Positions 33,544 through 42,756 of a stretch of 53,029 nucleotides of DNA are shown here, piece after piece (the first letter of the stretch is position 1; the number at the start of each line of letters is the position of its first letter). Below the pieces are notes generated by a model. It ran no database searches and was not told where the DNA came from. It was given only the letters and a program-made list of their open reading frames with translations. Made by a program: the position numbers and the translations under genes. The DNA comes from Deltaproteobacteria bacterium (lineage in GTDB: Bacteria; Myxococcota_A; Polyangia; Polyangiales; Polyangiaceae), in contig JACRCQ010000064.1 of NCBI GenBank assembly GCA_016218915.1, forward strand, positions 1-53,029, written 5' to 3'.

Positions 33544-34107
33544 ATGTTCATTCCACGACGCTCCATCCGACACCCCTCCCGCGACTACGCCGGCCCTGGC
33601 ATGTGGATGATCAGCATCAATGCAGTGGAATCGCTCGATCTGTTCGGCCGGGTCGAGGACGGCCGCATGGTCCTGAATGCCGTGGGTCAGATTGTCCACC
33701 GGTGCTGGGCGGATATTCCCAGTCACTTCCCCAACGTCGTCCCGGACGCCGTCCAGGTGATGCCAAATCACATGCATGGCTTGCTGGTGCTCGACAGCTG
33801 CGTGCAGCTGGAGAGGGAGGCGTTTGGCAAACCAGTGCGCGGCTCTGTCTCGACGATCATCAGGTCGTTCAAGTCAGCGACCACGCGCGCCGCGCGAGAG
33901 CTCGAAGGGCGCGAAGTGGTCCTATGGCAGCCTGGCTACTACGACCGGCGCATTCGAGATCGCAACGCACTGGAACGCGCCCGCGACTACATTCGGGAGA
34001 ACCCGAGGCGCTGGACAGAACAACGCCCTCCCATTCCAGAGCCCCACGTGCGAGTTCGTGTGATCGAGATTGAACGCGAATCGCCGCTCCACCCGTGGTC
34101 ACGGTAG
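33544..34107 (+). CDS. REP-associated tyrosine transposase (RAYT)
   Basis: A 187-residue HUH-type Y1 nuclease. The ATG at 33544 follows GGAG at 9 nt; the open frame upstream reads REP arrays and is not used. HUH motif: VMPNHMHGLLVL (about residues 74-85), the two metal-binding His. Tyrosine region: LWQPGYYDRRIRDRNALERA followed by DYIRENPRRW, the RAYT-family signature, with Tyr for single-strand DNA cleavage. RAYTs bind GTAG-headed REP hairpins and are thought to move them. The stop codon TAG (34105-34107) is itself the TAG of a GTAG head of the right-hand REP element, so gene end and element end overlap. The first 20 residues are unusually basic. Confidence 0.9.
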   Translation: MFIPRRSIRHPSRDYAGPGMWMISINAVESLDLFGRVEDGRMVLNAVGQIVHRCWADIPSHFPNVVPDAVQVMPNHMHGLLVLDSCVQLEREAFGKPVRGSVSTIIRSFKSATTRAARELEGREVVLWQPGYYDRRIRDRNALERARDYIRENPRRWTEQRPPIPEPHVRVRVIEIERESPLHPWSR

Positions 34108-34178
34108 CGGCGCGGCATCGCTGGCACGGTAGCGGCGCGGCACTGCCGCGCATGCGTTCAACGCGGCATCGCCGCGTC
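34104..34178 (-). repeat. REP-like elements, right flank of RAYT
   Basis: Two heads in tandem: GTAGCGGCGCGGCATCG at 34104-34120 (a head fragment) and GTAGCGGCGCGGCACTGCCG at 34129 with the tail hairpin AACGCGGCATCGCCGCGT up to 34178. GTAG at 34104 overlaps the RAYT stop codon. Inverted relative to the copy at 33379. Confidence 0.9.
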
Positions 34179-34565
34179 TCGCACAGTGTCGACCACCGCT
34201 TGCTACCGCATCGCCCCGCGTCTCGCGCACTGTCGCCTGGCGTCTGGCGTCGCATCGCCCCGCGTTATTACCGCATCGCCCCGCGTCTCGCGCACTGTCG
34301 CCTGGCGTCTGGCGTCGCATCGCCCCGCGTTGTTACCGCATCGACCCGCGTCTCGCGCACTGTCGCCTGGCGTCTGGCGTCACATCGCCCACCGCGTTGT
34401 TACCGCATCGCCCCGCGTCTCGCGCACTGTCGCCTGGCGTCTGGCGTCACATCGCCCACCGCGTTGCTACCGCATGGCCCCGCGTCTTGCGCAATGTCGC
34501 CTGGCGTCTGGCGTCGCATCTCCCCGCGTTGCTACCGCTTCGCCCCGCGTCTCGCACAGTGTCGC
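34179..34565 (-). repeat. Tandem array on tail side of right RAYT REP
   Basis: About six units of 62-66 bp, CGCGTCTCGCGCACTGTCGC plus CTGGCGTCTGGCGTCGCATC plus GCCCCGCGTTATTACCGCAT; units vary at TTATTA/TTGTTA and CATCGCCC/CACATCG. They end about 25 bp before the stop of the gene at 34590. No spacers. Confidence 0.9.
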
Positions 34566-34589
34566 GCCCGCGTTGGCGCCCGTACCAGC

Positions 34590-35513
34590 TCAGGGTCGGA
34601 AGAGCTCGGAGAGATCCTCCCCAGGAACCACGGACACGATCATCGCATCGTGCTCGCCTTCTTGCAGCCCTGCCTCGTCGAGCAACCGCACCTTGATCGT
34701 GCCGTCCTCTGCGGAGCGCCCCACGGCAACGCGAAATGCCTGCGAATGCAGGGGCGGCGCTGACGTCACCACATCCGCCGCCTGCTTCAGCAGCTCCGCC
34801 TGCTGCATCCGGTCTGTGAAGTCCCCGACCTCGGACACGTGCGACACGCTCTCGGTCGGCCACTCGTCGCCAGTCACTGCTGCGGTCTGCACCGGCGCAG
34901 GCTCCCTCAGCTGCATCTGATCCGAAATCTGCAGCTCGCGCGTCGCATCCTCTTCGTCTGCCGCGCGCTCAGGTAGCGGCGGCCTGCCTTCCACACGCCT
35001 CAAATCAGTCGAAGACGGATCCACTGGAGGCGCGATGGGCGGCATCGACTTCGGCTTGGTGGGCGTGCGCGCTGCGGGCGGCGCTTTCGAAGGTCTCTTC
35101 TCAGGGGGATTCGACCGCCCTACACGCGGATGGGACTGCATCTGCGAAGCAGACGGCACGGTCGGCTTGAGCAGCGGCTTGGGCAATCCGCTCGGCGGCG
35201 CGGAGATCTTGGCACCCATCGATGCGAGCTGCGGTGCCACCGGTGCCGGCCCTGGGGTCGGAGCCGCAGGCGCCGTGGAAGGCGATGGACGCGCCGGTCC
35301 AGGCACCCCTCCGCCCGGCTTCAGCTCCGCTGCCGCCTTGGACAGCTCGATTCCGCGTCGATCGTCGCCAACATCGAACGCCGTGTCCGCTGCCTTGCGC
35401 AGCCACTTGATCGCTTCCGCATGGTCGCCGTTGGCAAGCCGTGACTTGGCCACGTCGAGCGCAAGCTGAACGTCATCGTGATCCGTTTCGCGTGATTCCG
35501 GGATGTCGCCCAT
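34590..35513 (-). CDS. Helical-repeat and disordered protein, unknown
   Basis: A 307-residue cytosolic protein. The N-terminal 65 residues (DVQLALDVAKSRLANGDHAEAIKWLRKAADTAFDVGD) look like TPR-like helical hairpins; residues about 75-200 are Pro/Ala/Lys-rich and probably disordered; the C-terminal 75 residues (MQQAELLKQAADVVTSAPPLHSQAFRVAVGRSAEDGTIKVRLLDEAGL) form a compact domain of unknown type. No family recognised. It faces the DUF6918-like gene divergently across about 175 nt; a shared promoter region is possible. Its 3' end approaches the RAYT array. Confidence 0.5.
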   Translation of the reverse strand: MGDIPESRETDHDDVQLALDVAKSRLANGDHAEAIKWLRKAADTAFDVGDDRRGIELSKAAAELKPGGGVPGPARPSPSTAPAAPTPGPAPVAPQLASMGAKISAPPSGLPKPLLKPTVPSASQMQSHPRVGRSNPPEKRPSKAPPAARTPTKPKSMPPIAPPVDPSSTDLRRVEGRPPLPERAADEEDATRELQISDQMQLREPAPVQTAAVTGDEWPTESVSHVSEVGDFTDRMQQAELLKQAADVVTSAPPLHSQAFRVAVGRSAEDGTIKVRLLDEAGLQEGEHDAMIVSVVPGEDLSELFRP

Positions 35514-35688
35514 GGCCGGGACACTATCACAGGCTTCAGGCTCATGGCTGAGGGCTTTGGGTCCACAGATCCCGCAGGGGGGCTGTGGATGCGCAGGGGG
35601 CTGTGCTAGGCATCCGTTTGCCCGGCGCGTTTGCCGGGCTTCGCGCGGGCGACCGAGACGTCCGCGCAGTCACGAACGGAGACCCGTC

Positions 35689-36129
35689 ATGCCCAGGCTG
35701 CTGGAAACGTTGGACGACAAGGACCGCCGCAAGAACCTGGTCGCCGATTGCTGCACCATGATCGACGAGGAAGTTGCCAGCAAAGGCGGCATCAGCGGGC
35801 TCGCCATCAAGGCAGGATACAAGCTGGTCAAGGGATTCAAGCCTGGCTTCGTCCCGGAGACGGTCAACCACCTGATGGACGACTTCGCCAAGAACCTACA
35901 GCCGATCGTGGACGACGCAGATGCCAAGGGCACCTCGGTCACTGCATTCTTCAAGGCGAACCCGAGCCGCGTGGCCGATGCCCTCCTGTCCATCACCGAT
36001 GAGCGCGCCAAGAAGTCGAAGCACGGCACCATTAAGGGCGCCTACGAACGGCTTCGCCCCTCTGCCAAGAAGAACGTCGAGGAAGCTGCGCCTCGTGTCG
36101 GCGTGCTGATCGAGAAGTACACGAAGTGA
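35689..36129 (+). CDS. DUF6918-like helical protein
   Basis: A 146-residue acidic-helical protein resembling DUF6918. The ATG at 35689 follows CGGAGA at 7 nt; the upstream in-frame extension is rejected. Features: DDKDRRKNLVADCCTMIDEEVASKGGISGLAIKAGYKLVKGFKPGFVPETVNHLMDDF, then a second helical half. Function unknown. The stop codon overlaps the GTG start of the following aminotransferase (GTGA), so the three genes DUF6918-like, aminotransferase and dehydrogenase are translationally coupled, which suggests a role connected with the sugar-nucleotide pathway or, equally, mere co-expression. Confidence 0.6.
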   Translation: MPRLLETLDDKDRRKNLVADCCTMIDEEVASKGGISGLAIKAGYKLVKGFKPGFVPETVNHLMDDFAKNLQPIVDDADAKGTSVTAFFKANPSRVADALLSITDERAKKSKHGTIKGAYERLRPSAKKNVEEAAPRVGVLIEKYTK

Positions 36130-37217
36130 TCTCGTTCGCTTCTCCTTCGCGGGAGCACGCCGCGTCGTGCGAGGCGATCGAAGCAGCCGCCCTCCGCGTG
36201 CTGCGCTCTGGCTCCTATGTGCTCGGCAGCGAGGTCGAACAGCTCGAGGCCGAGCTCGCTCGCGCAACAGGCTCGCCCTTTGCCATCGGAGTGTCGTCAG
36301 GTACCGATGCGCTCGTCTGCGCCCTGCATGCTCTGCAAATCGGCGATGGTCACGAAGTCATCGTCCCGGCATTCGGCTTTGTCGCTGCCCCGGAAGCCGT
36401 CATCCGCGTGGGCGCACGCCCGGTGTTCGTGGACCTCGAACCCATCACCCTGGGCCCTGCGCCCAAGGCGATCTCGAACGCCCTCTCGCCACGTACCCGC
36501 GCAGTGATCGTCATGCACCTGTTCGGCCAGTCGGTCGATCTCGAGCCGATCCGCCAGGCCGCGGGCGACGCAGCCATCATCGAAGACGCTGCACAGGGGA
36601 TCGGCACGCTGCATGGCGGCAGACAGGTCGGCACCCTTGCAGAGCTCGGAACCCTGAGCTTCTTCCCTGCAAAGTCGCTGGGAGCTGCGGGCGACGCAGG
36701 CGCGGTGCTCACCTCGAGCGCCGACCTCGCTGCCCGCGTTCGCATGGCACGCTGCCACGGCGCCGAGCGCGCCTACCGATGGGAAGCACCAGGCGGCAAC
36801 TACAGGCTCGATGCTCTGCAAGCCGCGATCCTGCGGGTCAAGCTCGCAGCGTTTCCACAGCGTATTCAGCGACGAAAGCAGATCGGCCAGCGCCTGGCTG
36901 CCGTGGCGCGATCCCATGGCGTCGAGCCTCTGGTCGGCACGCCGGCTTGCGAGCCGACCTTTGCGCCCTTTGCGCTTCGCCTCAAGAATCGGGATCCAAT
37001 CGCTGCATTGATGCGCGAGCGCGGCATCGACGTGCGCACCCAGTACCCGCTTACGCTCGCAGCATGTCCTGCTTTCAGGGCCCACGCGCGCGGCGCCTAT
37101 CCTGAAGCCGATCGCGCCACCCGCGAGCTTCTCAGCCTCCCTTGCCACGCTGAGCTGACCGACGCGGAAGTCGATCAGCTGCATTCCGCTCTCGAGGAGG
37201 CGCTCACCCGTGGCTGA
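36126..37217 (+). CDS. DegT/DnrJ/EryC1/StrS aminotransferase
   Basis: A 363-residue PLP-dependent sugar-nucleotide aminotransferase. Visible marks: SSGTDALVCALHAL (cofactor-binding N-terminal region), the conserved VIVMHLFGQSVDLEPIRQAA and IIEDAAQGIG, and the Schiff-base Lys in SFFPAKSLGAAGDAG. WbpE/WlbC-type enzymes make the 3-amino sugar on UDP-2-acetamido-2-deoxy-glucuronic acid derivatives. Starts at a GTG overlapping the preceding stop. Together with the neighbouring dehydrogenase and the convergent acetyltransferase it completes a WlbA/WlbC/WlbB-like set for UDP-2,3-diacetamido-2,3-dideoxy-uronic acid, inferred from family and order; an N-acetylation or a different epimer would be possible. 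Confidence 0.85.
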   Translation: MISFASPSREHAASCEAIEAAALRVLRSGSYVLGSEVEQLEAELARATGSPFAIGVSSGTDALVCALHALQIGDGHEVIVPAFGFVAAPEAVIRVGARPVFVDLEPITLGPAPKAISNALSPRTRAVIVMHLFGQSVDLEPIRQAAGDAAIIEDAAQGIGTLHGGRQVGTLAELGTLSFFPAKSLGAAGDAGAVLTSSADLAARVRMARCHGAERAYRWEAPGGNYRLDALQAAILRVKLAAFPQRIQRRKQIGQRLAAVARSHGVEPLVGTPACEPTFAPFALRLKNRDPIAALMRERGIDVRTQYPLTLAACPAFRAHARGAYPEADRATRELLSLPCHAELTDAEVDQLHSALEEALTRG

Positions 37218-38172
37218 ACCTGTGTCCGTCACGCTGATCGGTTGCGGCACCTGGGGCCGAAACCTGCTTCGCGTGCTGACCAGCGAACCTGCCGCTGAAG
37301 TCGCGAGCGTGATCGACTCGGATCCGCGCGCCCTTCAGGTCGCCCGATCGCTCGCCCCAAGGGCGCGCCTCGAGGGCTCTGTCACCGCATTGCGCACGGC
37401 GCCCACCCGAGCCGTGCTGATCGCAACGCCTGGTCCGCTGCACGCGACGCATGCGCTGATCGCCATCGAATGCGGTGCCCACGTGTTCGTGGAAAAACCC
37501 TTGGCAACCGCGGTCGCTGATGCAGCGCGCGTGGCCGATGCAGCCGCCACCCGCGGCGTGCTCGGCATGGTGGGACACGTGTTGCGCTACCACCCAGCAG
37601 TGCAGAGCATGATCGAGCTCGTGCGAAGCGGCGCGCTCGGACGCCCCCTGCACATGGTCAGCAAGCGCTGCTCCGTCGCAGGCTCGCGCGACGTCGACGG
37701 CTCTGTGCTCTGGTCCCTGGCACCCCATGACCTGTCCGTGCTGCTGGCGATCGATTCGAGCCCGATTCGGCGCTTGCGAGCCGAGGGGCGTCGCAATGGC
37801 ACCACAGCCACCCTCGAGCTCGAGACCGCCTTGGGGTTGCGGGCGAACCTGCTCGTTTCGCGGGCAGGCGACCGCAAAGTCCGACGCATCGAGATCCAGT
37901 GCGAGCGCGGGCGGGTCGAGTTCGACGACACCGCAGCATGCGACAAGCTCTCGGTGCAGCGGGACGACGACCGCGTCGTGCGTCACCCGTCCCTGGAATC
38001 TGCAGAGCCGCTGCGCGAGGAGGTGCGCGCTTTCCTTCGGGCTGTGCGCGATTGCACGCCTCCGCCGACCGGTCTGTCCGAAGGGCTCGCAGTGGTCACG
38101 CTGCTCGCTCAGGCTGGAGCCGTGATCGAGTCGTCTCTCTCCAGCCCGCCGCCGGTCTTTGCAGAGCGATAG
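37210..38172 (+). CDS. Gfo/Idh/MocA-type oxidoreductase (WlbA-like)
   Basis: A 320-residue NAD-dependent dehydrogenase. N-terminal Rossmann fold with VTLIGCGTWGRN (dinucleotide loop GxGxxG-like), the sugar-site EKP motif in VFVEKPLATAVADA (about residues 93-97), and GMVGHVLRYHPAVQ following. This family includes the UDP-2-acetamido-2-deoxy-glucuronate 3-dehydrogenase WlbA, which would supply the keto intermediate to the aminotransferase encoded just upstream. GTG start within the last 8 nt of that gene. The 3' end runs 64 nt into the convergent acetyltransferase gene. Function within the sugar-nucleotide pathway is inferred from the neighbours. Confidence 0.8.
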   Translation: MAEPVSVTLIGCGTWGRNLLRVLTSEPAAEVASVIDSDPRALQVARSLAPRARLEGSVTALRTAPTRAVLIATPGPLHATHALIAIECGAHVFVEKPLATAVADAARVADAAATRGVLGMVGHVLRYHPAVQSMIELVRSGALGRPLHMVSKRCSVAGSRDVDGSVLWSLAPHDLSVLLAIDSSPIRRLRAEGRRNGTTATLELETALGLRANLLVSRAGDRKVRRIEIQCERGRVEFDDTAACDKLSVQRDDDRVVRHPSLESAEPLREEVRAFLRAVRDCTPPPTGLSEGLAVVTLLAQAGAVIESSLSSPPPVFAER

Positions 38173-38711
38173 GCTTGCCCGCATGCGCGGCAGCTCACGC
38201 GCCCCGCGGGCAGGTCTGGTTCCTTGTGGACCGTCTCTCCGCACGCGCAGACCCAACCGACGACGCGTGCGGGAACGCCCATCACGAGCGCGTGGGCGGG
38301 GACATCGCGGGTGACCACAGCGCCCGCAGCCACGAACGCGCACGCGCCGATCGTGTGGCCGCACACGATCGTGGAGTTGGCGCCGATGCTGGCGCCTGGG
38401 CCCACGAAGGTGGATTCGAACTGATCCGTTTTTCGGGGGTAGCGAACGCGCGGACGGCTCACATTGGTGAAGACCGCGCACGGGCCCACGAAGACGTCGC
38501 AATCGAGAACGACGCCGTCGTAGATGCTCACGTTGTTCTGGATGCGGCATCGATCGCCGATGCGAGCGCGTGAAGCCACGAAGCACCCCTGGCCGATCAC
38601 GCACTTGGCGCCGATGACCGCGCCGGGCATGACGTGGACATGACGCCAGATGCGGGTGCCTTCGCCGATCTGGGCGCCCTCTTCGATTTCAGCGGATGGG
38701 TGGACGAACAC
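38109..38711 (-). CDS. Left-handed beta-helix acetyltransferase (WlbB-like)
   Basis: A 200-residue hexapeptide-repeat (LbH) acyltransferase. Repeats begin IEEGAQIGEGTRIWRHVHVMPGAVIGAKCVIGQGCFVASRARIG and run to IGACAFVAAGAVVTRDVPAHALVMGVPARVVGWV, the typical LbH pattern that binds acetyl-CoA and sugar-nucleotide. In WbpD/WlbB it N-acetylates the 3-amino group made by the aminotransferase. After the LbH domain, CACGE and CRACG around residues 156-180 form an additional zinc-ribbon-like tail not needed by the core enzyme. GTG start at 38711. Converges with, and overlaps by 64 nt, the WlbA-like gene. Confidence 0.85.
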   Translation of the reverse strand: MFVHPSAEIEEGAQIGEGTRIWRHVHVMPGAVIGAKCVIGQGCFVASRARIGDRCRIQNNVSIYDGVVLDCDVFVGPCAVFTNVSRPRVRYPRKTDQFESTFVGPGASIGANSTIVCGHTIGACAFVAAGAVVTRDVPAHALVMGVPARVVGWVCACGETVHKEPDLPAGRVSCRACGQAYRSAKTGGGLERDDSITAPA

Positions 38712-38724
38712 GCGGGGCAGTATC

Positions 38725-39046
38725 TCACCCTAGGGGGCTTCCTTACAGTTCAGATGGTTAACAGGGAGACGGGAGATCAGGAGGACCAGAGGGGATTTGC
38801 CGCTCGCGGAGCACATGCGCCTCGCGGGATACCCAAGGCGCCTGGATGCGGGTATCCCGCAAGCGCAGAGCGCCACGCGAGAGCCAGCTTTCCTCCCAGT
38901 CTCCCGTCTCCCTGTAAATACCTCTGCTCTGCAAGGTAGCCCCCCAGGGTATCCCGCAAGCGCAGAGCGCCACGCGAGAGCCAGCTTTCCTCCCAGTCTC
39001 CCGTCTCCCTGTAAATACCTCTGATCTGCAAGGTAGCCCCCCAGGG
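38725..39046. repeat. Family B elements, inverted copy plus two tandem
   Basis: A plus-strand copy at 38728-38784 faces two minus-strand direct repeats of 97 bp (38851-38947 and 38948-39044). Each minus-strand unit begins CCCTGGGGGGCTACC and includes CAGGGAGACGGGAGAC and GCGGGATACC. It fills the 414-bp gap before pgk, which lies 80 nt on. Confidence 0.85.
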
Positions 39047-39125
39047 TTGCTTGACCCGACCCGCTGAAGGCCGTATTTTTCTCGGCTCACCAGCCACGGG
39101 GGATGCGGAAAACAGGAGAATTCTC

Positions 39126-40327
<1,202 letters not shown>

Positions 40328-40331
<4 letters not shown>

Positions 40332-41095
40332 ACGCTGCAAGGCGCGCGCTGATCTCGGGCAACTGGAAGATGAACAACGGCGGGGCGAGCGGAGTCCAGC
40401 TCGCTTCCGACGTCGCACGGGCGATGGCTTCGTTTTCGTCCATCGATATCGTGGTGGCGCCTCCGTTCACCGCCTTGGTGCCTGTGGTCGCTGCTTTGAA
40501 GGGCACGCGCGTGGAGGTCGCCGCGCAGAACATGCACCCCAAGGACAAGGGCGCCTTCACCGGCGAGATCAGCCCATCGATGCTCCTGGAAGCAGGCTGC
40601 AAGTGGGTGATCCTCGGGCACAGCGAGCGCAGGGCGATGTTCGGCGACACCGACGCGACCGTGGCTGAGAAGACCAAGGTCGCGATGGACGTGGGGCTGC
40701 GTCCGATCGTGTGCGTGGGCGAGACACTGGAAGAACGGGAACGTGGGGATACCCTGAACATCGTGAAGCGTCAGCTCAACGCGTTCGCCTCGATCATCGC
40801 TGACAAGCCGGGCTGGGCGGCTGTGGCGTACGAGCCGGTCTGGGCGATTGGAACCGGCAAGAACGCGGGTCCAGAAGAGGCGCAGGAAGTCCACGCCATG
40901 ATCCGGGCGCGACTCGCTGATATTTCGGCGGATCTCGCTGCCAAGACCCGGATCCTCTACGGCGGATCGCTGAGTCCGAAGAACGCCGACGCCCTGCTTC
41001 GCTGTCCGGACGTGGACGGGGGACTGATCGGCGGTGCAGCACTCAAGGCCGAGGACTTCTCCAAGGTCGGCGAGATCGCGCAGAGTATCAGCTGA
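40328..41095 (+). CDS. tpiA: Triosephosphate isomerase
   Basis: Interconverts DHAP and G3P. The 255-residue product has all catalytic residues: GNWKMN (Lys14), ILGHSERR (His), AYEPVWAIGTG (Glu), and the phosphate-gripping RILYGGSLSPKNA and GGLIGGAALK loops. Complete and of ordinary length. ATGA overlap with pgk indicates translational coupling. Typical myxobacterial order pgk-tpiA-secG is seen here, with secG 308 nt downstream. Confidence 0.97.
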
Positions 41096-41403
<308 letters not shown>

Positions 41404-41679
41404 ATGTTCACTACGCTTCTCAGCATTCTTCACGTCATGGCTTGCGCCTTCTTGATCCTCGTCGTGCTGCTGCAGCAGGGACGTGGCGGAGGACTCGGTG
41501 CAGCCTTTGGCGGCGCTGCCACGCGCCAGGTGTTCGGCGGACGCGGTGCAGGCAACCTGCTCACCCGTCTGACCGCCATCAGCGCCATCGTGTTCATGTC
41601 GACCAGCGTGACCCTCGCGTACATCGCGTCGAGCGGCGACCGCTCCCTCAAGCAGCAGTCGATGCAGCAGACGCCCTGA
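41404..41679 (+). CDS. secG: Preprotein translocase subunit SecG
   Basis: A 91-residue inner-membrane protein of the SecYEG translocon. Two transmembrane helices (about 3-21 and 54-76) flank the signature cytoplasmic loop LLQQGRGGGLGAAFGG (residues 22-37), which stabilises SecA-driven translocation. The product is short and complete; start at 41404 is the first in-frame ATG. It follows the pgk-tpiA operon in the same direction, with a hexanucleotide tract between. Confidence 0.95.
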   Translation: MFTTLLSILHVMACAFLILVVLLQQGRGGGLGAAFGGAATRQVFGGRGAGNLLTRLTAISAIVFMSTSVTLAYIASSGDRSLKQQSMQQTP

Positions 41680-41695
41680 GTCTGCGCCGCACGAC

Positions 41696-42277
41696 TCACT
41701 CGTTTTCGAACAAGTCCCCTACGGCAAGCTCGACCGCGTCGAACGGCTCAGCGCGAACCTTGTCCTCGCTCTCTGCAGCGAGAACCACGAGATAGCCTTG
41801 ATCCGTGTTGCGAAACACGGTCAGCGTGCGATCGGACGGGTCGACGATCCAGTAGTGGGGGATTCCCTGCTCCTGGTAGAGGCGCAGCTTGGCCACTCGA
41901 TCGCGCGCAGCGGTGGACGGCGAAATGATCTCGCAAACCCAGTCAGGACGCAGCTCGATCGGATTGTCCTGCGGTCGGGTTGGCGCGCGCTCTCGACGCC
42001 AGCCCGACAGATCCGGACGCGCGATCGAGGATGCCCCAAGCAGGATCTCGACTTCGGTCATGATCCACCAACCGCCTGGATTGGGAGGATCACCGCCGGA
42101 TCGACGATTGAACGGGACGCATGCCTCAACGGTCTTCGCCTGGGCAAAGCCGTGATCGCTGCCCGGCGACGCGCGCTCGACCAGAACGCCGTCCAGAACC
42201 TCGTGGTTCCGCTTGTGCTCCGGGATGGAAAACAGCAGCGCGACTGCGTCGGACGGTTTCCTGGCGGGCTGGGTCAT
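41696..42277 (-). CDS. Uma2-family PD-(D/E)XK nuclease-like protein
   Basis: A 193-residue protein of the Uma2 (DUF820) family. The start at 42277 gives MTQPARKPSDAVALLFSIPEH. The core shows MTEVEILLG, RPDLSGWRRER and PDWVCEIISPSTAARDRVAKL, then YQEQGIPHYWIVDP, the Asp, Glu-x-Lys-like and Tyr-rich residues of the restriction-endonuclease-like fold. The family is common in cyanobacteria and myxobacteria in many copies; its function is unresolved. Here it is convergent with secG, the two stop codons being only about 15 nt apart. The frame extends 5' beyond 42277 without homology. Confidence 0.8.
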   Translation of the reverse strand: MTQPARKPSDAVALLFSIPEHKRNHEVLDGVLVERASPGSDHGFAQAKTVEACVPFNRRSGGDPPNPGGWWIMTEVEILLGASSIARPDLSGWRRERAPTRPQDNPIELRPDWVCEIISPSTAARDRVAKLRLYQEQGIPHYWIVDPSDRTLTVFRNTDQGYLVVLAAESEDKVRAEPFDAVELAVGDLFENE

Positions 42278-42605
42278 CCCACGATCCATAGCACGCGCCA
42301 GCCTCGCGGGAGCCCCTGGTACCGCGTGCCCGACCTGCATGGCATCGCGAACCACCGCCCGTTCTCCCCGCCGCCTACGGCTGGTGCTCGCGAGTACCGC
42401 GTGCCCGAGGTGCGCAGGTGGATCGTCGGGCAGATCGGAGGCGACCCGCCGGATGCGATCCGGGCGAAGATGTCCTTGGTTGAAGCAGCCGGCTGAAAGC
42501 CGGGGGCTGATGCAAGTCAGCTGCGCGGTTAGCCATGCCCCCATTCGGGGGCTGACGGTCCGGCGTGGCGCCTAGTCTAGGGTTGAACGGAGCCTGGGTC
42601 TTGAA
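42278..42605 (+). other. Intergenic with possible gene remnant
   Basis: Contains a plus-strand in-frame stretch with two YRVPDL/YRVPEV motifs (42316-42494, SPWYRVPDLHGIANHRPF and REYRVPEVRRWIVGQI) and no credible start. It may be the end of a decayed gene, but I cannot name the family. A short GTACCGCGTGCC word also occurs at 26341. Confidence 0.3.
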
Positions 42606-42719
42606 GCGATCCCTCGCGTGTCTCCCGCAAGCCCAGCTCGATCCGCGAGAGCCAAATCCGACCCTCCCGATCTCCCATCTCCCTGTGAACGAATCTGCCC
42701 CTGCAAGGTAGCCCCCTGG
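42606..42719 (-). repeat. Family B element upstream of ugd
   Basis: Minus-strand copy: GGCTACCTTGCAGGGGCAG, then CACAGGGAGATGGGAGAT and an inner GCGGGAGACACGCGAGGG. A single copy rather than a pair, ending 37 bp before the ugd ATG. Confidence 0.75.
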
Positions 42720-42756
42720 AGTGAATCCGCGCGGGTCCCGTGCTACAGCGCCGCCC

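Larger units (their letters stand above)
33379..34178 (+). mobile_element. RAYT locus bounded by inverted REP-like elements
   Basis: An 800-bp unit: REP-like element (plus, 33379-33429), 114 nt, RAYT gene (33544-34107), and two overlapping REP heads in the minus orientation (34104 and 34129-34178). Both GTAG heads face the gene. Left heads are preceded by ATCG (ATCGGTAG) and right heads by TCAC (TCACGGTAG). This is the architecture known for REPtrons; here it is seen in the sequence, while mobility is inferred. Confidence 0.75.

Noticed and set aside
30876..33566. Long minus-strand open frame antisense to the EF-G-like gene
   Set aside because: An artefact of high-GC codon bias; the plus-strand gene has all family motifs and an SD.
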